DNA from: Liolophura sinensis
Lineage: Eukaryota; Mollusca; Polyplacophora; Chitonida; Chitonidae
Reading direction: 5' to 3'
NCBI RefSeq assembly: GCF_032854445.1
Contig: NC_088300.1
Location: forward strand, 40,950,458-41,014,457
Length of the DNA stretch: 64,000 bases
The notes beneath the pieces are model-generated. The model made no database searches. It was not told where the DNA came from and worked only from the letters and a program-made list of their open reading frames with translations. Both the position numbers and the translations under genes were made by a program. Positions 23,719 through 34,520 of the stretch are shown here, piece after piece. The stretch's first letter is position 1. Every line of letters starts with the position of its first letter.

Positions 23719-23941
23719 CCAGGAGCCTCTCACCAATGCGGTCGCTGTGAGTTCAAGTCCAGCTCATGCTGGCTTCCTCTCCGGCCGTTCGTGGGATGGT
23801 CTGTCAGCAACCTGCGAATGGTCGTGGGTTTCCCCAGGCTCTGCCCGATTTCCGTCCACCATAATGCTCGCCGCGTCGTATAAGTGAAATATTTTTGAGT
23901 ATGGCGTAAAACACCAACCAAATATATAAATAAATAAACGA
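23719..23941 (+). repeat. SINE, near full length, with part of the tRNA-like head
   Basis: It begins with ggagcctctcaccaatgcgg and gtgagttcaagtccagctca (the latter like a tRNA B box), then the core tgctggcttcctctccggcc through gaaatatttttgagtatggc, and ends in ataaataaataaacg. Copy B lacks it at the matching position, so it inserted after the duplication or was lost from B. Confidence 0.9.
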
Positions 23942-24370
23942 ATAGATTTATTATTATTGTCTGTTGCATCAACTGTAAAACATACATCAGACTGTTAGAG
24001 ATAATTAGTAATCAGTGTTCCATTCACAGTATTTGCCTCAGGCGGGTCAGTAACAAATAGCTTGTGATATACAGGTTATTTTTATCTATCAATAACAGCA
24101 AAATAAAACTAATGTATTTCTAATAATTTAATCATGCTTTTTCAAACGATACTGGTTTATAGTCTTCAATCTACTATACTTACGCCTCATTTGTTAGTTA
24201 AAACTGGTATTCGCTATACATTTTGTTTCGCTTAATCGCAAAACTACTTTTGCCGCACAATATACGCTCCGTGGGCCTTGATCACTTGATCCTGTGACTA
24301 TGGACAGAAAAGTAATAAAATACTATTTATCCATTTATTTGACTTGTTTTTTTTTTTGTTTTTTTTGACT
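23942..24370. other. no gene recognised
   Basis: AT-rich DNA with a T-rich run at about 24345-24366, specific to copy A. Confidence 0.5.
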
Positions 24371-25500
24371 TGGATTTTTTGATGGTGGTAGGTTTTGTGG
24401 CTAGAGAAAACCGGCGAGCTTGGCGTAAATCGGCCTTTGGCAAAGTATTGATGATCGACCCCACACGTGACGTACAGATTTGCCATATAGGTGGACTACA
24501 GTACTTTAAGCAACAAAATACCACGAACATCCCACGAGCAAGACTGCATGAGCAGTGAGTGGGGGAAATGCACAAATTCCCTATCCAACACCTGGAATGA
24601 ACCCTCACTTAGTGGTGCTGTTAGTTGCTCTCTGAATATTAGAAAACATGCCTGTACATTAGTACAGTTTGTCTGACAGATGCTTGTTTCGTGGGTCAAA
24701 GTTCATCGGATATCTTCAAAGTGATCTAGGGTCGATGCCGTTGTTTTACCAAGCTATCAATCAAGTAATGCGGTATCATGTAAGAGAACAAGGCACCAAA
24801 TAGCTTGAACCGTAGTTGTGACTGGCTAGTAGAAAGTACGCAACAAAAGACACGCTACCCTCCTATATGACATCAATTACTCTGAGGCTTTTTCCCCTCG
24901 ACAATGAGGCAAACAGTGAGACTTTCTGAAGAATAAGTGCCGCCAGTATCCGGCCATTGCAATTAAAGCCGCCGTTTTTCCTTGTATATACAATGAAGTT
25001 TGAATAAAACTATTGTGCGGCTTGGCAGGGAAGGACAGAAATCGACAGACTATAGACCTTGTAGGTGATGAAAATCTACTTGCACCACGCCAACTCTATT
25101 ACCATATATTCAATGTTTGCGTTTGTGAAGTGGTGAAGGGCTAATCGCTTCCCACCCTTGAAGGGTGCAAATAATAGAAATCATATACGAAATGTGAGAC
25201 CAGCTATAAAACCTATTGTAGATAAAACGCCAATATCTCGGCAAATTGGGTGATTTGTTCAAGACATCATCATTTAGATGATTTGAAGATAATTTACGTC
25301 TATTGTACACCGTCGGGTCATCGTGACCGTCGGAAGACAATTTTGATTCCGTCTCCATTTCGTTTCTTGTTGTAATAAATGCCTTTACACTATATCCTAT
25401 GAGGATGAAAGAATTAACCAATAGGTTCTCAGGACCATCGAGTACTTCCACAAGATTTCGCATCGATCCTCATCATTATACTGTATGAAGCTTTATAGGT

Positions 25501-25727
25501 TGAAGACATAAAAGAAAACATCCAGCGAATTGAAAAAAAAAGACTTCTCGGTTAATTTTGCACTGATCTGTAATTCGTAGGGTCCATCTAAATTAGCGTC
25601 GGGGCCATGCCGTGTTTTCTGACTTTTCCATCTGATTTACACCACCTACTCTGGTTCCTTTGCATTGTTTTGATGTGATTGTATATTAAATGTGATGACA
25701 ACACAGCATTTTGAGTAATTCTACACC
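25501..25727. other. between the duplicated copies; nothing recognised
   Basis: AT-rich DNA after the last anchor shared with copy B. Confidence 0.45.
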
Positions 25728-25958
25728 GGGTTAAATTGCAATTAACATCACTGCATTTTTTACCTAAATCTGATTAAGCCATGGTGCTAGGGGGCGTGTA
25801 AATTGCTAGTGCTTCTGCATTTATAGGAACAGTTAGAATAAAATCACCGACTGTGAGGTGACAAAATTGACAAGAGGCCGTGTTTTACCGGTTACGTGTG
25901 ACCATTTGCCAGTTATCACACTGTTGACGCTGCTCTCGTTTTACTCTGTACGTCTTTA
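25728..25958 (-). repeat. dispersed repeat family B, minus-strand copy
   Basis: Read on the minus strand it gives actggcaaatggtcaca, taaccggtaaaacacggcct, acacgccccctagcaccatg and aggtaaaaaatgcagtgatg, matching 955-1195 in order. Divergence is moderate. It lies just before copy B of the segmental duplication. Confidence 0.7.
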
Positions 25959-26196
25959 AGTATAATCTACGTGCTGACGTTCTGATGGATCTGTTCTGTT
26001 CATGGTGTATATTTCCGACAAACTATTGGGGGCGTCAGACATGCAGGACACAATGGTGTAAAAATAACGAAGATGTGTTTTATTGCTCAAATCGCTGGAA
26101 ATTTGTTTTCGTAAATATCCGTTTTCATATATATAGCACATACATAGTTTTAACGATCACCAAAAGATCAGGTAATCATTCAAATACATTGCTATT
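25959..26196. other. no gene recognised
   Basis: Frames of 61 and 73 aa overlap on opposite strands at 25956-26206 with no known domain. Confidence 0.45.
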
Positions 26197-26245
26197 GAGT
26201 GAGTGAGCGCGTGCTTGGGGTTTAACACCGTACTTACGCTATGGA
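26197..26245 (+). repeat. fragment of the 'gagtgagtgcttagggtttaa' SINE-like family
   Basis: The words gagtgagtgagcgcgtgctt and ggggtttaacaccgtactta match the start of the elements at 30268, 46594 and 53231. Only about 50 bp remains. Confidence 0.65.
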
Positions 26246-26425
26246 GAGATGCTCTTCTGTCAAGAGACTTTTACTGGATCATGTCTCTAAAGCTATGTCT
26301 CTCAGCAGTATATTGGACCTTGCCGTAGTATCAAGTCTGTCTCTCGCTTGTGCGAATATAGCTTTAAGTCTAGAAGTTTTTCAGGCAACTTGCGAAGATT
26401 TATGGTATTTCCAGGTGGTTCAATA

Positions 26426-26452
26426 CCCCCCCCCCCCCCCCCCACACACACA
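26426..26452 (+). repeat. (C)n followed by (AC)n
   Basis: About 18 consecutive C bases run directly into acacacacac. The proline and histidine tract in the 81-aa frame at 26241-26486 comes from it. Confidence 0.95.
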
Positions 26453-26454
26453 CC

Positions 26455-26520
26455 AATCCATAAACAGATCCCCATCGTATGAATGAAATATTCTTAAGTT
26501 TTATGATAAACACTAAATGA
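26455..26520 (+). repeat. degenerate SINE core 3' end
   Basis: atcgtatgaatgaaatattc followed by ttaagttttatgataaacac and aaatgaataaata matches the SINE core 3' end and tail. It sits at the left border of copy B. Confidence 0.65.
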
Positions 26521-29381
26521 ATAAATAAGTAGATACCATGGCTTCGAAGTCACCTTTAATTAAGCCTGTCTGTGTATCTTTTCATTTATAGACTCGTCTT
26601 CACTTGTATTATAAAGTGAGGTTTCGTTAAATTTCCTGAATTGTATAAAGGCAAACATGTCACCAGTAAGGTTAGGTTTACTACTGATGTATGAAGACAG
26701 TGAGATCAGGTCTATCAGTACTAAATCTGCACTAAATTAAATACAAATTATACATGTCTTATAATATGCTATTTAACATTATTGCTCCGGTGAATACATC
26801 ATTGTTCAAATGACATCAAATTAAAGAAAGTTTTATGTATAGCCGGTTATTATAGCTTCTTACTCTGTGTTTACTAATCTATCTTAGAAGGAAATGTCAT
26901 TTATCTTGGTAATGTCATGAATCCAGAAATCTGAAAGGAAATTGCAACAGACAATAATAATAAATCTTTTTAGTAACAAGTTTCTTGAACAGGTACGTCA
27001 AAATGATGAATGTAAAGCTTCCTTGACAGGGATGTTATTTGCAGCTGTCTCTTGTGAGAATTATACTCACATATAAAGAGTCCCTAGATATCAGCACAGG
27101 CATCTTCGTTCTGTTATTAACTTCACATATCCTGCCAACACGTGGGATTTGGTCATATTTTGCCTAAAGCAGTAAATTCCACCAGCAACAGTGCTTATGA
27201 ATAATGAATGATATTCAACGAAGTCATCCAAAAAGACAAAATCTACCCTTTTCCCTGAATGTTTTCTTTATTGTACTTCACGGGCTACTGTAAACCCTTT
27301 GAATTAATAATGTGGCCCGTGTAGCATTGTCATCAATTTCCTGGGTTTACCAAGGTTTGGCAAATATCAACTATTAATGAAATGGAATAGTTCAAAACTA
27401 GCATTTCATATTCTGATAGTTGCCATGGTCGATTAATGTCCTTTTCACAAAGTAACGTTCGATGTATATTCGAATGACGTATTCAGCAACGTAAACATAA
27501 TCTTTTATACACAAAATAATAAAAAACAAAAATAAACAACATTCCGATCTATTCATATTTAGCTAGGTCTGAGTTTATTCGCAGATTAGCAGAATTTTTA
27601 TGGAGCGCTACACCGGGCTTATTCATACCTTGTAAAATGTAAGGTAAAACGGGAGCTTAGCACTGATACGACAAATCTGCCTGTACTTTTTGATTGCCTT
27701 GAGTGTGTATATAATTATATATTTGGTTTTTGGGCCGATACTCAAGAATCAGTCACTTTCATGTATACAATAGCGACCAACATGCGGGATATTAGTAATT
27801 ACTCACTAATTAGATACTTGATTGCGTAAAAAGAAATTGTTTTACTGGAATCCAACAGTATTGCTAACACCAGTGTACACTAAATCCCCAAATACCACAG
27901 AGTGTCAAAAATTCATTTGAGAAACAACACGTTTTATGCAATTCATATGTCCTGTCACAATGTTGGCAGGAAAGTGTCACTAGTTCTCTGTCCACTGTCG
28001 AGTCTGAAGGCAAATCTCGTTGAAAGGCATCTTTACAGTGCCACATGAACTTGTCCAGGATTAGCGACTGTAGGTTAGTGTTTGGCTAAAATAGTAAATG
28101 AAATTTAAAGCTTAACAATGTCTTAAATTAACAATGCTCACATTTTGTGTATTCCACATAAAGTTTGCATGTGTTTTTTCAGATTTTGACTGATTTTTCT
28201 CTTTTGTTTTATTTGTTTTTTTCCCTACTTTTAAACGTGTGTCTCTTCTAGTTTGCCATTAAGTACCACACTGTTTCCCGGATCTCGCCTCTGCCTGCCT
28301 GAAATTACAATGAGGTGACGTTAAGCCATAATCAGTTATTTGTTCATTCCCAAGGTGTAATCCGTATTATGTAAAGGGGTTTTCATATCAATTCTATCGC
28401 GGATGATTATGCTCTTCTTGTCTTAATAACAGATCACAGTATTAAAGCGGAGTAATGGGGACAGGTTCCTATTACCAAACCAACCAGCAAACGAAGGACA
28501 TAAATCCATTAGGCCAGGCAGAACAGATGGATCAAATGTCTGAAGATGGTATATTTAAGAATATTGGAAATAGAAAGAATTCATTAACAGCGAAGATCTT
28601 GACACACAACGAATGAATCATAATATTATCAGTGTTTACGCGTCCCGATGTGACCGTTTACGTGAAGTGTGTGACATAATCATAGTTATCACCGCTTCAT
28701 TGTTAAATTTTCAGATCGACACAACATTATTGCTTACTCTGCGTCAAAAGGCTCTTTCACATTAGATTCATCAAACCATGGATCTGTATTCTAAATAACA
28801 AAACAACACAGATAAAGATTTGTAAGTTATAACAGTCTGGTCCAGTCTACACACTGTGGCCTGTCTTCAAGGAATGGTTCATCAGAGTTTTGACCTTTAA
28901 TGTCGACGGAGGAAATTTGAAAATGGCGTCGAATCGCATGTGTTGTGACAGTTTTCACACCAATGAGGTTGGCGAGGCTCGTTGTCTTGGTGATTGGCCA
29001 GCAGTGCTGGCTATAAACTCTTCTTGCGTTGGCCAGTTTATCTCCGAAAACTAGCCAGATAAGCAGTTAAAGCCACGTCTGCGCCAATTAGTCTACCATA
29101 TGTGATGCAGCACATTCCACGGGGTAAGGATTTGTCTGTATCGTCATTTGTAGTTGTCATCTGGAGTACTCCATACAGTACCCTTCAGACAGTAACTGAC
29201 TCCCACCACAATTTGCGGGATCGTGTTGCCAATTCCATATGCCGATATTCTACTTTAATTCTCTAATGGGGAAGAGAGGATAAAATAAATTTTATAAATA
29301 TGTTGGGTAATGGGCACTACAGCAATTTGGCGTCAGAATACAGGTTGGATAAGAGCGACTCTCAGATGAATCCTTCCTACC

Positions 29382-29640
29382 GTGAGAAAGGTAGTTGGTG
29401 ACCTTCAGGGAAAACGCGTTATTGTTCCTGCCGACAAGGCTCCCAATAATATAATATTTATCTGCAAGAATTGTTACTCTCAGATTCTTGTAGAAGAGCT
29501 TAATATCGCTTCAAAAACTGCCGCAACATCAACGTATTCTAGAACGACCAGTACTCTGGAAGAATGAGAATGTGAAGAAATATTTAAAGAGCACCAGTCC
29601 TTTCTCAAATATAGGAGTGTATCCGTACCTTTCCGTCACA
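29382..29640 (+). pseudogene. Penelope-like reverse transcriptase fragment
   Basis: The frame gives LQGKRVIVPADKAPNNIIF followed by ICKNCYSQILVEEL and TSTYSRTTSTLEE. This is close to LHSKFVITVADKAPNNAIF, ICKNYYYQILLSKL and TSTYSATRCTLEEL in the longer pseudogene at 47135-48657. After a TGA near 29565 the match continues in a shifted or interrupted form (EEIFKEHQSFLK). It is the region just upstream of the reverse transcriptase core, with no catalytic motif. It lies inside copy B only. Confidence 0.75.
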
Positions 29641-30007
29641 ATTGTTCAATAACAAGCTGATTTTTTTTGATGGTGGTAGGTTTTGTGACTTTAGAAAACC
29701 GGAGAGCTTGACGTAAATCGACCTTGGGCAATGCAATGACGACCCTTCCCACGTGTGACGTAGGCCTACAGATTTTCATGCCATGTTGGTGGACTATAGT
29801 TTAGGAGCAATAGATCACGAACACCCCACGGGATGCAGTCGCCCATTGATTTTGACAAAGACTCTGAGAAATGAGGTGGGGCAAAATACACAAATTTCCG
29901 TCCCAACATCTGGAATGAGCCCTCACTTCGTGGGCCTGTAGTAGCTCTGTAAATATTATAAAACATGTCTGAATTTTGGTACATTTTGACGCGTAGATCC
30001 TTGTTTT

Positions 30008-30160
30008 AATTTTTTTTTTTTTGGATTGGTGTTTTACGCCGTACTCAAGAATATTTCACTTATACGACGGCGGCCAGCATTATGGTGGGTGGAAACCGGG
30101 CACAGCCCGGGGGAAACCCACGATCATCCGTTGTTGGCAGACCTTCCCACTTACGGCGAT
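30008..30160 (-). repeat. SINE core, minus strand
   Basis: On the plus strand it reads ggattggtgttttacgccgt, actcaagaatatttcactta, tacgacggcggccagcatta and ggtgggtggaaaccgggcac, the reverse complement of the core. A T run at its left edge is the A-rich tail. It is well preserved. Confidence 0.9.
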
Positions 30161-30267
30161 CCTTGTTTTAGGAGTTATTTATAAATCAGATATCTTTCAA
30201 AATGATTTAGTTTCGATACTGTTGTTTTACCAAGCTATTGATCATGTAATGGATTTGTAGTATTACG

Positions 30268-30500
30268 TAAGAGGAGTGAGGGAGTGCTTAGGGTTTAATG
30301 TCATGCTTAACAATTTTTCAGTCATATGAAGACGAAGGAGTTCTTAGAGCGCTTGTAATGTGCCTTTTTTCAAGGGTTGCTTCACTCAGACATCTTACCA
30401 AAGGCAAGTAAGTCGTCCCACCGGAACCATTATACTCATACGGGTCAACCAATCGTTGCACTTCCCCTTAATGCTAAACGCCAAGCGGTGAGTCGATGAG
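30268..30500 (+). repeat. 'gagtgagtgcttagggtttaa' SINE-like element
   Basis: gagggagtgcttagggttta, acaatttttcagtcatatga, agacgaaggagttcttagag, gggtcaaccaatcgttgcac and atgctaaacgccaagcggtg match the elements at 46594 and 53231 in order. It interrupts copy B between anchors that are closer together in copy A. Confidence 0.8.
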
Positions 30501-30787
30501 TCTTTCTGAAGCCTCAGTGGCGCTAGTATCCGGACAATTCAAATTTAGCCTTTATTCCTTTTCTTGTATATACAATGAGCTTTGAGTAAAGCTGTTGTGG
30601 GACTGCAGAGTAGCTATCCATAGCTTGAAAGTCTTGTGGATGGTCAAAATCTTTGACTGAGATTCCGCGAATGGCGCTAACTTCATTACCGTATATTCAG
30701 TGAAACACTGTTTGCGTTAATGAAGTGGTAAAAGGTGAAAGGTTAATTGCTTTCCATCCCTGAAGGGTGCAGATTATAGAATCTGCG

Positions 30788-30945
30788 CGTCGAAACATAC
30801 ATTCGTAGCTATCGACCAATAAGGACGTTCCGGGTCAATAATCGCAAGGCCAATTCCCAAAACGTTTAACAAACACTACGAAAGAACAAAGAAAGTGTGT
30901 AAAGTACGAAAATAGGACGAAATCATACAATAAGAAGCAGTCACC
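30788..30945 (-). repeat. dispersed repeat family A, minus-strand copy
   Basis: Contains acattcgtagctatcgacca, aaggacgttccgggtcaata and atcgcaaggccaattcccaa followed by aaaacgtttaacaaac and cgaaaataggacgaaatcat, parallel to 18822-18965 and 32040-32190. Confidence 0.7.
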
Positions 30946-31044
30946 AGTTCTCAGTGATGCGGGAAAGACGCAAGGTATGTTCTAGTCAACTGAGTGAAAT
31001 CAGTATTCAAATCATGGACCGTGCTAGAATATCAGTTGTCGATA

Positions 31045-31110
31045 ATAAGATGGTGATCTCATTCAACACGGTGAATATAAAGCCCCTAGCCTCAGGTTAA
31101 GCGGAATTAT
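31045..31110 (-). repeat. family A fragment, minus strand
   Basis: aaagcccctagcctcaggtt followed by aagcggaattatac is the reverse complement of the taataccgcttaacctgggg / ctaggggccgtaaagg part of the copy at 1908-2375. Confidence 0.5.
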
Positions 31111-31345
31111 ACACAATCACGAAACAGAGCGCCAGAGATTCTGGATTTACTTACAAGAGAAATATACTCATTGTAAAACGTAAGAAACTTATACTGGAGG
31201 CGTTTGATGCAAATTTAATCTCGTCTCCATTTCTTGTTGAAAGAAGCTCCATACATTATATGTGGTGAAGATGAAAAGAAAGAGCAACAAGTTCACACGG
31301 CCTCGAGTACTTCCACAACCATTGTCTCGATCCAACAGGCTCTGG

Positions 31346-32039
31346 CATTCTACTCTTCTACTCAGCTGTAGTGGACGTGGTCATAGCGTTTTATAACGAG
31401 ATTTTTAGCCAAGAAAACTAATCATGAGAAATTGTGTACAGACAAATTAGAAAGTCTTTTGAGTCAAAGTTTTTCAACAATAAACAATAGCAGGATTCTG
31501 GCGCACCTAAATACACAACGGCAACGGGAAATTATAAAACGACCGTGGGATACCGTGAGATACCTCGACCTAATTGGTGATGCTCATGGCAAACTCTCAT
31601 TTGTGAACAGTGATGGATTTTAATGGTCAAACTAATACAAGCAAAACCATGCCTGGCAGATCTGTTGTAGTGATTGCGGAGACAGGAACGATCCGCGCCG
31701 CTACAATAGTATTTCTTTTATCACTCAGCGGTAAGTGTTATGGCCTCAAGATTAACTGAAACTACTCCTCAAATAGCCACCAGAAACCAGGGCTTTTGCA
31801 TTTTGTGATTTTTTTCTTGGCCTTTTCGAAGCTCACGTCGTACTGTTATGACACAAAATTATGTTGATTCAACTGAAGCTTGTTGATATAAATGCAAACA
31901 TTTTTAAATCTAAAAAAGTTGATTGCGTTCTTTTATCCATTTCGATGCAATTAAGTATTAAGTGTGGGGTGACATTTATGAAACCAGCAGTTTTAGGTCG
32001 TCATTTAATAGAACATCAGCTTCAATGAGGTATCTGTGC
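31346..32039. other. no gene recognised
   Basis: A 63-aa frame at 31432-31623 has no known domain. No known repeat is seen. Confidence 0.5.
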
Positions 32040-32190
32040 GGCGAAGCCGATATTCGTATATTAGCCGTCAAGTGAAATGTACTTTCCAGGTCCGTGATCG
32101 CATGGTCAATTCACAAAACAACGTTTAATACAAACTATCAAAGAAAGAAAGTATACAAAGCACGGAATTAGGACGGAATCAGGCTGCCCC
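32040..32190 (-). repeat. dispersed repeat family A, minus-strand copy
   Basis: gatattcgtatattagccgt, tccgtgatcgcatggtcaat, tcacaaaacaacgtttaata and cggaattaggacggaatcag follow the same order as 18822-18965 and 30788-30945. Divergence is high. Confidence 0.6.
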
Positions 32191-32427
32191 TAAGGATATC
32201 GTATACACGGCCGGATTCTCAGAACACAAACTCTGAGGGTAAGTGGCTGACATTTCTATTCAGCGATTAGCATTGCGTCGTGTCAAATAATACAACGCAT
32301 GAGACAGAAGCTGTCTTTTTGCAGTACAAAGATGTTAGATTCGGAAAGAGTTTTGCTTCATAAAGAAATGAGGATAGTGACGAATTACTTTGATTTGAAT
32401 CTTCCAGGAGTGATGCTAACTGAACTA

Positions 32428-32454
32428 AACTACCGGGCAAAAGAAACGTATAAC
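32428..32454. repeat. Tc1 terminal inverted repeat (transposase 3' side)
   Basis: 27 bp, perfect reverse complement of 33942-33968, preceded by TA. The match stops abruptly after ...cgtataac, so the inverted repeat is of the short type. Confidence 0.95.
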
Positions 32455-32693
32455 CTTGTTCAGCACCACAAGAAAGAGAAACAAAGACAGACAGTATCAA
32501 CATGATAAGCATTATATTGCAATAAACCATTTTCCAAGTTCTGTTCAAAAATTCAAAGCCATATGGATATTACACTTGCTGTCAGGCCGAGTAAAGAAGG
32601 CATGGGGTAAATCTGAAAAATTACACAAATGCAAGTAAAGGGACTCCCTTAAAAAGGTGTACCTAATGTCCTATCATGTCATAAGACAGATCG

Positions 32694-33694
32694 TTAGTAG
32701 CGTGTGTGAGCACCCATTGCATCAATTAAAGCCAAAATACGTCTCCTCATGGAAGTCGTCAGCCGCCGGATGACGTCATCAGGAATTCTGTCCCACTCCT
32801 CAAATAAAGCCTGTTCGAGCTGTTGCCTGTTTTGTGGGGGAGGGACGCGTTGTCTCAGACGTCGATCAAGATGATCCCACAGATGCTCTAAGGGATTCAT
32901 GTCTGGCGGTCGTGCTGGCCAAGGCAGTACGTTGACATCAACGGTGTCCAGATAATTTAGTACAACTGTGGCGGTATGAGGTCGTGCATTGTCATGCTAC
33001 AAAAGGATACCTCTTTGCTGTTGATGCACGAATGGCACCACAGCAGGTTCCAATATTTCATCTCGGTATCTTTGGCCAGTCAGATTTCCCTGGATGATGA
33101 CCAATCTCGTTCTCACCTGTCCACAAATTCCGCCCCATACAAGCACCCCACCAGCACCAAAAGGGTGGACATTCTGGATGCAGTTTTGTGCCAATCGCTC
33201 TCCCCTGCGTCGATACACACGAATTCGACCATCATTTCTGAAGAGGTTATATCGGCTTTCATCAGTGAACAGCACCCTTTCCCAGTCTCGTCGCTGCCAT
33301 CGACGTACAACTCTTGCCCAACGCAGCCTGTTTTGACGGTGTAGAGGAGTCAATGCCATTCCACGGAAGGGGCGATAGGCTCTGATACCACTCACGCGGA
33401 GTCGTCGTAAGACTGTGCGTCTGCTGATGGGGTGTCCCAGTGCCGTTTCCGCCGTTGACGGCGCCGTCACAAACCGGTTACGCAGGTGGATTGTGCGGAT
33501 GTACCGGTCTTCGCCAGGCATTATAACACTTGGCCTGCCCGATCTTGTGTCCTGCCTGTTAGGCGGTAACGACCCAACAGTCTGCTGATGGTGGCTTGAC
33601 TGCAATTGAATGTTCTGGCAATGTGGTGTTGGCTGGCCCCCATGTCGGCCATACCAGTGGCTCTATCACGTTCTGCTTGTGTGAGTCTCGGCAT
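32694..33694 (-). pseudogene. Tc1-like transposase, one frameshift and one nonsense codon
   Basis: The enzyme binds its own terminal repeats and moves the element by cut-and-paste. The minus strand starts at an ATG (33692-33694) with MPRLTQAERDRATGM, the usual N-terminus, then a helix-turn-helix region containing FNCSQATISRLLGRYRLTG. Near 33535-33560 the frame shifts; reading resumes at SGRPSVIMPGEDRYIRTIH. The first catalytic Asp is in VLFTDESRYNLF, the second in HDNARPHTA, and the Glu in PDMNPLEHLWDHL. The spacing between the second Asp and Glu is 34 residues, so it is DD34E. A TAG at 32997-32999 stands directly before HDN, where most family members have Gln, so a single C-to-T change explains it. 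The natural end is ...MGAHTRY then stop at 32694. Length without the lesions is about 333 codons, normal for Tc1. Confidence 0.93.
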
Positions 33695-33941
33695 CTCTTA
33701 GATGTTTTTATGGTATTGCACCCTTACCATGTGCTACATCGGTATTTATACGGCGGTCATTATCGAGAATTTTCAACAGGGCCCGAAACTCTGTTTTTCC
33801 GATTTTTCATGATGTCTTACACCAATTTCAATGAATCTCGTTAAAAAGTGACGTGTACACAGGGTGCTTATGTGCAAACGTATTCGCACAACGTTCAAAC
33901 TTATTCAACTTATTTTTCCATAGAAAAAACTGCATTTAAAA

Positions 33942-33968
33942 GTTATACGTTTCTTTTGCCCGGTAGTT
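33942..33968. repeat. Tc1 terminal inverted repeat (transposase 5' side)
   Basis: 27 bp, perfect reverse complement of 32428-32454, followed by the TA target dinucleotide at 33969-33970. The start of the transposase lies 247 bp inside. Confidence 0.95.
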
Positions 33969-33970
33969 TA

Positions 33971-34238
33971 GGTTTGAACAGTGACCTTTGTACTAAAACA
34001 CTAGTAGGTCACATGTATGAATAGAATAACAGCCTTCAGCAGCTGGAATCTAATTGGTCCATCAAACATAAAGCTAAGTATAAACGGGGATGGGTAGCTA
34101 TTTATGCTTTCTTATTAAGGGGCCGATACTTTTCTTCATTTGTACACTTTTTTCGAATTACCTTTCGGTGACACTCACCCTAGTGTCCGTGTGGATGAAC
34201 GACTTTATTGTAAATTATATAACATCCACCAAAGCTGT
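33971..34238. other. no gene recognised
   Basis: DNA between the Tc1 element and a full-length SINE; no domain in the 67-aa frame at 34090-34293. Confidence 0.5.
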
Positions 34239-34247
34239 CTTTGTTAA

Positions 34248-34511
34248 GGAGCCTCAGTGGCCGAGTGATCAGCGTGCCAGCACCGCGCAATGACCTAGGA
34301 GACTCTCATCAATGTGGTCGTCGTGATTTCGAGTACAGCTTATGCTGGCTTCCTCTCCGGTGGTACGTGGGAAGGTCTGGCAGCAACATGCGGATTGTCG
34401 TGAGATTCCCCTAGGTTCTGCCCGATTTCCTCTCACTATAATGATGGCTGTCGTCGTATAAGTGAAATAGTCTTGAGTACGGTGTAAAAAAACAATCAAA
34501 TAAATAAATAT
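34248..34511 (+). mobile_element. full-length tRNA-derived SINE with probable target-site duplication
   Basis: The head ggagcctcagtggccgagtg has an A-box-like word (tggccgagtg), and gatttcgagtacagc is a decayed B box. The common core follows (tgctggcttcctctccggtg through gtcttgagtacggtgtaaaa) and the tail is caaataaataaata. The flanks ctttgttaa (34239-34247) and ccttgttaa (34512-34520) agree at 8 of 9 positions, a plausible target-site duplication. This is the most complete copy of the family here, about 264 bp long. Confidence 0.9.
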
Positions 34512-34520
34512 CCTTGTTAA

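Larger units (their letters stand above)
16740..25500 (+). repeat. segmental duplication, copy A (~8.8 kb)
   Basis: This region aligns in the same order and orientation with 26500-31345. Anchor pairs (A/B): 17642/26990 gtttcttgaacaggt; 18001/27341 ctgggtttaccaa; 19831/28081 tttggctaaaat; 20544/28858 ggcctgtcttcaaggaatgg; 23036/29104 atgcagcacatt; 24381/29669 gatggtggtaggttttgtg; 24741/30222 ttgttttaccaagctat; 24941/30521 cgc(c/t)agtatccgg; 25345/31221 cgtctccattt. Between anchors, identity by eye is roughly 70-85%. The offset drops from about 9.3 kb to 5.3 kb because A has extra DNA near 18.95-19.8, 20.9-23.0 and 23.3-24.3 kb. No gene is recognised in either copy. Confidence 0.85.
26500..31345 (+). 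repeat. segmental duplication, copy B (~4.9 kb)
   Basis: Same order and orientation as 16740-25500; the anchor pairs are listed there. The left border is aaataaataagta in both copies, and the right border is gagtacttccacaa (A about 25440, B about 31303). B is shorter because several A stretches are absent. B in turn carries a Penelope-like fragment (29382-29640), a SINE core (30008-30160) and a second repeat (30268-30500) absent at the matching sites of A. No intact gene is seen. The frames at 27864-28046 and 29766-29984 have no known domain. Confidence 0.85.
32428..33968 (-). mobile_element. Tc1-like DNA transposon with intact terminal inverted repeats
   Basis: The 27-bp ends at 32428-32454 (starting aactaccgggcaaaag) and 33942-33968 are perfect reverse complements. 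Each is flanked outside by TA (32426-32427 and 33969-33970), the duplicated target of Tc1/mariner elements. The total length of 1541 bp is normal for Tc1. The minus strand carries a DD34E transposase with two disabling lesions, so this copy is non-autonomous now. Perfect ends and only two lesions indicate a fairly young insertion compared with other repeats in the window. Confidence 0.95.

Noticed and set aside
32976-33344. 122-aa plus-strand frame
   Set aside because: It is the shadow of the Tc1 transposase on the opposite strand.
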